NCBI GenBank assembly: GCA_036939975.1
Contig: JALLPB010000211.1
Location: forward strand, 1-20,097
Length of the DNA stretch: 20,097 nt
Reading direction: 5' to 3'
DNA from: Cyclostephanos tholiformis
Taxonomy: Eukaryota > Bacillariophyta > Thalassiosirophyceae > Thalassiosirales > Thalassiosiraceae
Position 1 is the stretch's first letter, and every line of letters starts with the position of its first letter. The notes below the pieces were generated by a model, which was not told the DNA's origin, searched no databases, and worked only from the letters and a program-made list of their open reading frames with translations. Shown here in pieces: positions 10,301-18,719 of the stretch. A program made the position numbers and the translations under genes.

Positions 10301-12775
10301 GGCAGGAGGCTCCTCTGGAAGGTTAAACCTTGAGTAGGTAGGATGCTCTTTGTCGGCATAGCAACGAACGGCATCATAACGCATTGGGTAAGACTCTCCT
10401 GTGTCCAATTCCAATATGAAATAGCACTTGGTATTATCTGAACAATTTATTCTAGCAATTCGACCAGCGTAGAGTGTTTTGTCGTTACAGCCATTCCACC
10501 AGTCCCCAGGGACTTTCATACGAAGTCCAACAAGTGATTGAGTCCATTTCTTGTCGATGATGACGGGTTTATGAGAAGTATTCTTTTTGTTCCGCTTTGT
10601 CACTGGTTCTGGTGTCAGTTCTGATAACGCTGGAAGTTGATTCTTCATAGACTTCGGCGAGCTATCTCTGATTGAGGTGTTTTTTTCCTTTGTTTTACTA
10701 GTTTCATCAAGATCCAAAAGTTGATAGTCTTCCTCGTCATCATCTGACTGATAGAGCGGTTCGCTTCCAAGGATTGGACTCATCTCGCGACGGCGACTAT
10801 GAGTAGGATTTGACACCGCCGGCTTTCTTGATGCCATCGATCCCTTGATGGCGCCCAATTTCTCCTGTCTCCTATGCATCATCAATGACGAGATGTCCTC
10901 ATCCTGCAACGACGAACGAGCCAGGCTACCTTGACTAGTCTCGTGCAACATATTTGCCCTTGAATCATGTCGTTCTAACTCTTGCCCGCGTGTTCTCTTT
11001 CCGGTTTTCGTTCCATTTGGATCAACAGGAGGCTTCTCGGGCATCCGCCCTAGAAGGATAGTTTCGTTTGACATGGTGTTGATTTGGTCATACTTGTATG
11101 GAGAAACGACGAATGTCACACCACCATTACTCCGAGTATACTCCCTGTACTCCTTCCACGCATCCACTTCATCATTTCTATTCTTTTTCCTCAGCTTTTC
11201 GAATTTGCACGCTGCCGGGTGTCTTTTAAACTCAATACGCCTGATTGGAGAAATCCAATGGAAACGATCCGCCACACGTTTCGGTCTCCATCCATTCCCT
11301 GGAGGAGGATTCAGGGGAGACTTTCCTTGTTGCACTTCAGCCGCCAAGGACGTAAGTTCATGTCCATCTGTTTGCGCTGGCTTGGTTGAGCTTGCTCCAA
11401 TATCCAGATTAGCTGACGTCCTCCCTGGCCCTAGATGATCCCCAGTCTTTCTTAGAAGGGTTCCCCTTTTTGGCATACTAGTATCAGGCTGGCCATAATT
11501 CCCGGGGGAAAAAAAGTGCGTGACACCACCATTCCTTCTATACTCATCACACGCTTGCATCTCATCACGACTATAATCTTCCCTGAGCGTTTCTGACTGG
11601 CACGCTGGAGTTCGCCTTCTAAACTCATTATGTCTCTCTGGAGAGATCCCAACGAAACTGTTACGCCTCCTCGCCTCATCCACTTGCCTCCATGTCCAAC
11701 TAGGCTCTGCAAAAGGATTTTTAGGTGACTTTTCTTGTTGCACCTCGGCCGGCCCTAAAGCAAGTGTATCTCCATCTATTGGCTCAAGATTGTGCCTTGG
11801 TTCCGCATGATCTTGTTGCCCAGTTGATCCTTCCTTCTCTTGACGTTCAACCTCCCCTAGAGCATTATTGGCTCCCACTCCACTAGTCTCCACTCGAGGT
11901 ACCAGTCTCTTCTGAACGAGGTAGTCGTCCTCCTCTTGAGCCATCTCAACCGAATAAGCAGTAGTGTATAGTATTCCATTTATTTGATCTTGGACGTTTC
12001 TTGGATCCACCTGCCCTTCATCCCCAGTCCACCCTTCCTTTCCTCGACGTTCAACCTCAACGATAGCTTCCTTGGCTTCTATGCCCCCGGTCTCAACTTC
12101 AGGTGCTAGTCCCTCCAGCACGAGACAACCATCCTCCTCCCCAGAACTCTCAACTGAATCGGTAGTATCTTCGGGAAATGATTCTGCATCTATTTGCTCT
12201 TGGTTAAGCCTTGGATCCGCCTGACTCTCTTCCACAGTTGATGGTTCCTTCTCTTGACGTTCAACCTCCCCTAGAGCTTCGTTGGCTTCTATGCCTCCGG
12301 ACTCAACTTCAGGCACCAGCCCCTCCTGCATGAGACAACCATCCTCCTCCCCAGCAGTTTCATCCGAATCGGTAGTATCTTCGGGAAATGATTCTGCATC
12401 TATTTGCTCCTGGTCGAGCCTTGGATCCGCCTGATCTTCGTCCCCAGTTGATACATCCTTCCCTGGACGTTCAACCTCAAGGAGAGCATCCTTGGCTCCC
12501 ACTTCCCAGGTCTGAGCTTCAGGTACCATTCCCTCCTGCACGATACAATTGTCCTCCTCCCCAGCAGTCTCAACCGAATCGGTAGTAACATCTCCGGCAT
12601 GTGGTTTTCCCTTTGCTCCTCCATGGACCACAAAGAGATCATCTTGTACTCCACGTTCCACCTCCACTTCATTCAAGGAAAATTTACCATCGAAAGTTGA
12701 CGATTCTCGTTCAGGTGCTTCGGGATCTGGGTTCATGATGTTTGGTGTCGCATCAACCGAGTCTTCATTCGCCAT
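7383..12775 (-). CDS. RNA-dependent RNA polymerase (RDR) with long modular N-terminal extension
   Basis: Exons on the minus strand: 12775-9923, 9830-9647, 9577-9497, 9401-8604 (probably split by an 81-nt in-frame intron 8984-8904), 8514-8494, 8402-8210, 8131-8006, 7920-7383. The sum is 1597 residues, or 1570 with the 81-nt intron removed. The polymerase part carries the eukaryotic RdRP family pattern: EGCGF (like DGCGF), QVRIIGPTIGFAKGM (like QIRxGGxKG), LPSSMIKV (like RPSMxKF), GCIDPTGFLPPKTVF, SPCLEPTDAKLV, and the catalytic GDLDGDDYFVMWD; then AYKDSMDIQKHGG as in the RdRP C-terminal region. The family makes dsRNA from single-stranded RNA for RNA silencing. N-terminal extension: four ~70-residue acidic repeats (64-340), two SPIRR modules (355-430, 492-563), and a Tudor/Agenet-like segment (744-812). 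A third SPIRR module ends the protein. No presequence; Lys/Arg clusters near 592-597 and 832-836 suggest a nuclear site. Confidence 0.88.
8494..8514 (-). other. 21-nt micro-exon encoding the RdRP catalytic loop
   Basis: Exon bounded by acceptor GACAG|AT and donor GATG|GTAAGG. It supplies two bases of one Asp codon, then Gly-Asp-Leu-Asp-Gly-Asp and the first base of the next Asp codon. Introns of 89 nt (8515-8603) and 91 nt (8403-8493) flank it. Joined with its neighbours it reads PCVIA-DGDLDGD-DYFVMWD, the RDR active-site signature. Confidence 0.85.
8904..8984 (-). other. Probable in-frame, stop-free intron in the RDR gene
   Basis: 81 nt beginning G|GTATGT and ending in a pyrimidine-rich TTTGCTTTAG on the minus strand. 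The length is a multiple of three with no stop, so retention would add 27 Phe-rich residues between KHLKH and HLKGCIDPTG. Splicing gives a smoother match to the RdRP family here. Confidence 0.65.
11756..12586 (-). repeat. Four tandem ~210-bp coding repeats in the RDR extension
   Basis: Four direct repeats, each coding for about 70 residues with the pattern TTDSVE..GEED.....EG..PE, then EVER..K and DPR..Q.QIDAESFPED. At the DNA level 12156-12199 and 12366-12409 are nearly identical at a spacing of exactly 210 bp. The fourth copy (from about 11965) is the most diverged. Probably disordered and acidic. Confidence 0.85.
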
Positions 12776-13094
12776 TTCACACGCGAATGTGAGAGGCTAT
12801 GACCAGTTCTTCGAGGTGTTGTGTTGCGCAATTATTCGGGGACGTAATTATTTAGATATTTCATGATGTGTGGTCTCTCTCTGCAGTGATACTATGGTGT
12901 GCATTCTCATTTTGTTGAACTTCTCTACATATCATAAATACCTATCTTGGGGTACGCAGATGATGTCTGTGTCGTAAAGTACGTACGATACACTCTATGG
13001 CCGGAAAACAGGCACAGCGCCAGCTGCCATCCAATCCAAACCACAAAACAGAATAGAACACAACATAAAAAAAGGACGACGAACAGTCATCTCA
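12776..13094. promoter_or_regulatory. Divergent promoter region between RDR and FNR genes
   Basis: A 319-nt head-to-head spacer that must contain both promoters. I see AT-rich patches near 12838-12862 and 12925-12945 and an A-rich FNR leader at 13035-13080, but no named element. A plus-strand open frame from 12947 runs into FNR exon 1 in another frame and is a shadow. Confidence 0.4.
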
Positions 13095-14858
13095 ATGACC
13101 ATGATAACAAGATTGCTCTGCGTCGGCGCCGCTTCGGCCTCTCTCAGCAGGGTGGCATTCGCGTTCACCCCATCGCCGCCGGACCTCATCAAGAGGGCCG
13201 GGTCGGGAGTGAGCATCAAATCTCCCGGCGATCTTTCCATCTTCGATCCCAACGAGGCCGGTCGGTTGCAGGGCACGAACGACCTCGTCGAACGCATCTC
13301 CAACGGCGCCGCCTTCGCGATCTTACCGCCCCAGAACATCGTCGACGCCCCCCCGGCGGGAGCGCAAATCAAGGATGCGCAGCATTTCCTCGAGCATCTC
13401 GATTCCAACGGCGAATTGCCGTTGAACTTTGTCAAGCCTCAGGCGCCAGTCATCGCCACGGTACTCGGGAGGGCCAAGCTCATCAGCGACGATGCGCCAG
13501 GCGACATCGAGCACATCATCATGAAACTCCCTGCCGGATTTCACTATGTCGAGGGTAAGTAAAAGCGCATTTATTCAGTTCTCCCCGTATCGTGCGCATG
13601 CACGAGAAATTCGAGTGAATGATGCATTCCCCATCACAGGCCGGCCGAGCCAATATTTTACATTCCATGCTCGCGGTTGGCCCCTGTTTGAATGCGATAG
13701 AGAAGGTGTCGGCACTGAAAAGTGTCGATGAAATGAGCTCTTCGTATGGAGCTTGGGAGGGACCCGCGTTACGTAACCGTGTGAACGATACCTCATTCGT
13801 TCGACTCCGCGGAAATCTCCCCACATACTCTCTTTTCTCCCCTGGTGTTTTGTGTGATCGCGACATCCCATTTAAATTAAAACTCACGTCGAATTCCATG
13901 TCGCTCGCGATGCCTCGGGTCTCTCATTAGGACAATCTCTCAGCGTCATACCTCCCGGCGTAGACGCAACGAGCGGTCGCAATCACAAGCCTCGACTATA
14001 CTCCATAGCCTCCACCCGCTATGGTGACCTATTGGACGGCAATACCATTAGCCTATGCGTCAGACGCGCCGAATATTTCGACCCCGTCACCGGACAGATG
14101 GATCCCGCGAAGAAGGGCGTTTGCTCCAACTTTCTATGCGACGTCCGTCCCGGGGACGAAGTCATGGTGGCGGGACCGGTGGGGAAGACGATGCTCCTCC
14201 CCAAGGATCCCACGAAGGATGTTATCATGATCGCGACCGGGACTGGAATTGCACCGTTCCGTGGATTCATGCATAGGTTGTTCATGGAAAATACTTTAGG
14301 TGCGTAAAAATATCTAATTCCATCGAGAACATGATGAATCGACCCATGTAACCACTCTCGTTCTGCTTTGCCGATCCAGCGAGGCATATGTTTGGCGGCA
14401 GCGCCTGGCTGGTGTTGGGTGTGCCCGTTAGTGGTGGGCTGTTGTACAAGGAAGAGTTCGACTGCATGATGAGAAATGGTAAGTCCTGCGGAAATGTAAT
14501 ACTTCGGACGATCGTTAGCATCATTTTCTCATTTGGGTCTCGGATGACCATTTGGTATACTACTACTCTCTCTGTAGCGTCCCCTGGACAGCTAAAGATT
14601 GACTACGCCATATCCCGCGAAATGACCAACTCAATTGATGGCGGCAAACTTTACGTCCAGCATGTCATCGCCCAAAATGGAAAGGAATTGTTCAATCGAT
14701 TGGATTCGGGTGCACATGTCTACTTTTGCGGTTTGAAGGGAATGATGCCACCCATTCTGGAAACATTAGAGGCTGTGGCTCAGACCCAAGGTGTAGTTTG
14801 GAGTGACAAATTGAGCGAACTCAAAAAGAACAATCAATGGCATGTGGAAGTTTATTAA
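13095..14858 (+). CDS. petH: Ferredoxin-NADP+ reductase, plastid
   Basis: Exons 13095-13554, 13931-14299, 14380-14478, 14578-14858 give 402 residues; the introns are 376, 80 and 99 nt. The enzyme passes electrons from ferredoxin to NADP+ at the end of the photosynthetic chain. Residues 1-23 are a signal peptide ending AFA before F24-T-P (diatom plastid type). Residues 33-74 form a module shared with the small gene at 6610. The FAD domain has RLYS (175-178), LCVRR (195-199) and GVCSNFLC (216-223). The NADP domain has [10 protein letters not shown] (257-266), [23 protein letters not shown], and ends WHVEVY with the expected terminal Tyr. All key residues are present. The third intron (14479-14577) is in frame and stop-free, so the genomic frame reads through it; the protein family shows it must be removed. 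Divergent from RDR and convergent with the nuclease gene (108 nt). Confidence 0.95.
13555..13930 (+). other. Unusually long first intron of the FNR gene
   Basis: GTAAGT...CATTAG, 376 nt, three to five times longer than other introns in the window. Exons on both sides join at [13 protein letters not shown], so nothing coding is lost. Open frames inside it look like chance. It could contain an expression-enhancing element; I saw no convincing snoRNA boxes. Confidence 0.8.
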
Positions 14859-14966
14859 GAGGCATAATCGACGTTGATTCTGATATACAGAGTAACCTAT
14901 TCATATCCCCGAAATATGGTAGTTGTATTTGTAGCTCAATTCACTATTAGAGTAGATACTCGATGC

Positions 14967-17900
14967 CTAGATCGCCACCATCTTGTCCTTTACCTCTCTA
15001 GTTTTCTTCCTAAGCTCAGCCATTTCAAATAGGGACAGAATTTGGGGTACACATCCGCAACCGCAGGTGCGAGCATGCGGTTTCAACGAAGTATTTGTTG
15101 TGCTCTTGTTTTTGACTGCATCGTCGGCTCTACTACGAGATGAATCAAGAGCAATAGTATCATCTCTTTTCAGTCTCAAACGAGCTCCCACTGCAATATG
15201 ATCACTAGGCCAGATATTACTGGGAATCAAATGACCTAGACAAAGCCCTGTAGGATTCATCTGTCTAAACGATGTGGGGAGGGTAAGCTTACGCAATTGC
15301 TCGAACTGTTGCTCGGCAAAAAAAACATAGTCCAAAGTTCCAGCGAATTCTTTCGTCACGTTTGTGAAGGGTATCGATTCTTTCGCGGAGTCAGCCAACG
15401 CCATCGCACTCTTAAGTTTGAAGGGGCTGCTCAGTTTATCTTCATTGAGCCACTTGACCACGGCGAGTTCGTTCGTTTCGCTCATTAACAAGTCTTGAGC
15501 CTCACGTTCTTTCGAAACATCGACGAATTCAAATGCCCCCATAAGATCCTGCCTGAGCCTGTGTTTTTTGTCGGTTGCTGTTTCATCCTTCAAGGCAACC
15601 CCCCCACGCAAGCATATACGCAGAAGCCTAGTCGTTTGGTTAAATGAGCGAGAGGCCGAACTAGCTGGCCGTTCATCCCACCAATAACCCTGCAGACATT
15701 GTGAACAGCGAAAAACATCAACTTCCACTAAGTTGCAACCTACCATAGCAGGTGCATCGTGCTGTATAAAAATAGCTCTTTTCTCCTCGTCGGTCAATAC
15801 CCGGATAATGTCCCCGTTGCACAAAACACACCGCGTGAGAAAAGTGCAAGGCGATAGCTCGACGCCGTGAGTTCGGAATATACGGGGTAGTGTTTGTTCT
15901 AAATAGGAAGTAGATTTTGTGTCGACTAGGTAGGCTCCCGGAGGGCAGTCCTTTCTGAGCAGGAGCTTATATGATGTCGTTAGGAGTGCCCGTCTTTCAT
16001 TCTTACAGTGATCGAATAGGGCACTGTTTGTTGTTTGTATATATGGGGATAAACCAGCCAGTGGTGAGCTCAAAATGCTTAATGAATACTATGGGAGGCA
16101 TCGCAAATTACTCACATTTTCCCACCGCTGGTCCGTTCTTTTTCCTCTTCCAGCTTTTCGAGCGAATGATAACACTGTGAGCGCAAAGTTGAGAGAGACC
16201 CACGAGCATATATGAAAGAGAAATCTCACCTTTTCTAACCTCGCATCAATGCCTAAAAGTCGCAGCCATCTTCGAGAGAATAATAGCACTGTGAGCGCTA
16301 AGCTGAGAGAGACCTAGGAGCATATATGATGACTAATCTTACCTTGTGAGTCGATTCAATGTGTAATCAAGCATGTACTTTACTGGCATTGGTGGCGTTG
16401 AGTGCTCGTAATCTTGTGGAGTGGAGTTTTTCATAAGTCTGCGCATCGCAAGCGATGCCTTCGAGTCGTTATCGGCAACATTGATGTCATCGTGTGATTC
16501 GGCAGGATCTACATCTGGTGCGTTCGTTTCCGATCGGTTATTATCGATTTTTGCCGTGTCCGAGAGCTGGTTTTCGTAGTAAGATTTTAAGTCGTCGTGG
16601 TTCGCATCAACTTCGTCTCGTGAAGGGTCGTGTTTTGCGTGTATTGGTTTTGGGGCATCAATATCGACTACTTTGTCCTTCTCGCCTTCGAAATTCGGCT
16701 CCAACATTCCACAGTACGCGGTGAAATCGGCGGAAAGTCCACTCATCATGTACCCACTAGCGGGAAACCTGCTCGTCGCATGCCCGTGTGTCCCATCCTC
16801 CTCATCAAATACCGGTGTCAAGTCGGAGGTTGTCGTGGCCGTCAAATCCTTCCGATGTAAGTCGAGATCGTGATCGTGCCGTTGTGGGGCGGCATCCTCG
16901 GAACGCTCGTTGCTGCTGTTGCTAACGTTGTCGCATTGACTCTCCTCGCCCCCCCTCCCATCGGCCGCTCCGTCATCGTTGTTATCAACCTCTTCCTCCT
17001 TGTAGATTTCCTCGTTGTCCTGATCCCAGAAGTATCGCCACGGAGCCACGGTCCTGGCGTCCACGTGCGTTTCCACGAATAACCTATGCACGATTGACCC
17101 AGGCTTCGAGTTGATGTCCCCGCATATGATGATGGCTGGTATGCTATTATTTCGAGCCGTTGATGTCGTCGTCATCGACGTCATCGTTCGTCCGGCCGCC
17201 GCCGCCGCCGTCATCCCCTTCCCATGTTCCAACATGGCGAATTCGTCGACGAAGTCCAGCAGGTACTTCGCCTGACATAGCTTCACGTACTCATATCCAG
17301 GATGCCAATACAAATGAACCGACGCGACGATGATGGATTCCCCGGTGCGTATCGACCTTAGATGCGCCACGATTGCGCAGTTCCGTCGAAGGAACGACCA
17401 TACCATCCCCGTCATCTCCGGCGCCGGCGAATTGTTGGACCTACCACGGGATTTGATGCCGCCTCCGCCGCCGCCTCCGTTTGTCGCGGAGTAAGAAGTA
17501 GTGTCCGCTTCCTCCCCCCCAGGAACGACGCCATCCTTACGAGCTTCGCTCCTCCTACTCTCGTCCTCCGCAGCGTCACGTTGATCATCATCATGTCGTC
17601 GTCGAAGCATCAAGGTCGACAAATCGTCGAATCTAACCACGTCGTGACGGATCAGATCGAATTTCGTCAAATCGTAAGCTATCGCGCAGCAATCCTTGCG
17701 TTTATCGTTGGGCGTTCGAATCACGTTATATCCCCAAGATTCGAATGCGGGCAATATCGGATCACCGTCCTCGACGAGGTCCAATTCTTGCATGGCGAGT
17801 ATATCCCACCTACGCGACTTTTCGTCGTCGTCGTCGTCGTCGCAATTATCGTGGTCATGATGCGCGGGCAGAGGAGTCGTGGGACCACAGAATCTCCTCA

Positions 17901-18192
17901 GCGTCTCCAGTAATAGTTCGCGTCGTTTGTGCCTGTCGAATGCGACCCTTGCATACCTCGTCGGCAATCCCGGATGCGAGCGCGGGGTCAAGTACGATTC
18001 CGCCAATACGTTGAAGGAGGCTACGTTGAATTCCAGAGGTTCGTCGTTATCGTTGTCGTTGTCGTCGTCGTCGTCGTTTCGGTGGATGGCTTTCCCGCCA
18101 CCACGGGATGTGGATGTGTTGGGAATACCCGATGGCGAACGACTGGTAGTGACCAGCGGCTCCATGCGCATTCGATCAACCCACGTCGACAT
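14967..18192 (-). CDS. CCR4-like EEP nuclease with a Mut7-C RNase domain nested inside
   Basis: Exons on the minus strand: 18192-16343, 16269-16230, 16153-16116, 16023-14967; 994 residues. EEP (endonuclease/exonuclease/phosphatase) N-lobe: FNVLAESY (60-67), MQELD (134-138), SVHLYWHPG (291-299), GDINSKPGS (358-366). Then a long acidic linker. From about 602 a Mut7-C (PIN-like) domain: VKYMLDYTLNRLTRWLRLLG across the first splice, RRALLTTSYKLL, and its zinc knuckle RCVLC (708-711) and RCSQC (749-752) before GYWWDE. From about 845 the EEP C-lobe resumes: LKSAMALA, GTLDYVFF, WPSDHIAVGARLRL (SDH 916-918). Thus both nuclease domains keep their catalytic residues. CCR4-type EEP proteins remove poly(A) or act on RNA 3' ends; Mut7-C is an RNase domain. 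Role inferred: RNA decay or processing. Several poly-Asp and Gly tracts add length. No presequence. Confidence 0.85.
16154..16229 (-). repeat. Introner-like intron copy 2
   Basis: Second intron of the nuclease gene, GTGAGA...CGAAAAG. Its plus-strand positions 16156-16214 match 16271-16329 of the first intron at about 52 of 59 positions by hand count, and the likeness runs into the splice acceptors. A second possible acceptor (CACAG, exon start 16174) would add seven in-frame codons. Confidence 0.75.
16270..16342 (-). repeat. Introner-like intron copy 1
   Basis: First intron of the nuclease gene, GTAAGA...CGAAG, 73 nt. The acceptor is fixed by restoring NRLTR-WLRLLGID of Mut7-C. It is a direct repeat of the next intron, separated by a 40-nt exon; the exon sequences next to the two introns are not similar. 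Confidence 0.8.
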
Positions 18193-18719
18193 GGTATTGC
18201 CTACTCGGACTCGGCTTTCTCCTCCGTGACGACGCGAATGGGGTAGTTGACAGTGTTACAAGACGCAGCACACGACAGTCTATTGGCAAGAGGCAGTGAC
18301 GAGACTACTCTCTCGCTCGGCTGGGGCTGCACCGATGGGTATTGCTGGATTGACGGATGCGATTTTATTCTGGGGGGTGTAAAGGAAGGCGGGAAAGCTC
18401 CCGCCTCGTCCCATTTCTTTACCATTGTTCACCACATCTCACCAATAATAGAACAGAACAACTTAAGAAATGAGGTATTATTAAGGGCCTAGACGTTTCA
18501 CACCTTTCCAGAGTCTTTATACGACCTATAGTATGACAAGGGCTCAGTTGACAAACAGCATCACGGTCGGGGACCACATGCAAGTGGCCTCTCCTTCGAG
18601 ACATTTTATGTCTCGGAACGATTGGCTATTTAAAGCCATTCTACCCTGTTTCCAGGGTTACACTAAATTTGCTGCTGCCTGCTGCCCATCCTGCCTTGAG
18701 AGTCCATTCCCATGACTCT
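18193..18719. promoter_or_regulatory. Upstream region of the nuclease gene
   Basis: No convincing gene. It contains a perfect 8-bp palindromic element at 18387-18406 with E2F-like GGCGGGAAA, about 200 nt upstream of the nuclease start, and a second small dyad CCCTG...CAGGG near 18645-18657. Short open frames here (18247-18492, 18533-18715) have no recognisable protein character. Confidence 0.35.
18387..18406. promoter_or_regulatory. Palindrome with E2F-like half-sites
   Basis: AGGCGGGA (18387-18394), loop AAGC, TCCCGCCT (18399-18406). GGCGGGAAA is the reverse complement of the E2F/DP core TTTCCCGCC. Position ~200 nt upstream of the nuclease start would suit a promoter site; it could equally be a hairpin with no function. 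Confidence 0.3.

Noticed and set aside
11084..11438. Plus-strand frames of 101 and 121 codons
   Set aside because: They lie opposite the second SPIRR module of the RDR extension and are its antisense shadows.
12947..13558. 203-codon plus-strand frame overlapping FNR exon 1
   Set aside because: Arg/His-rich composition typical of a frame-shifted shadow of GC-rich coding sequence; the other frame is clearly FNR.
13600..13730. Possible C/D-box snoRNA in FNR intron 1
   Set aside because: ATGATGC and CTGA strings are present at a plausible distance, but the C box is imperfect and no terminal stem pairs.
13619..13930. Open frames on both strands inside FNR intron 1
   Set aside because: They show no recognisable protein features and lie wholly in an intron whose removal restores the FNR sequence.
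16270..16305. Alternative acceptor CTCAG|C for exon 2 of the nuclease gene
   Set aside because: It would insert LALTVLLFSR between LTS and WLRLLG, breaking the Mut7-C motif; the CGAAG|A acceptor gives LTRWLRLLG directly.
16039..16342. Treating 14967-16073 and 16339-18192 as two genes, with a third small gene at 16089-16289
   Set aside because: Splicing restores the Mut7-C N terminus (NRLTR-WLRLLGID) and the EEP C-lobe needs the upstream N-lobe. The 16089-16289 frame reads through intron sequence.
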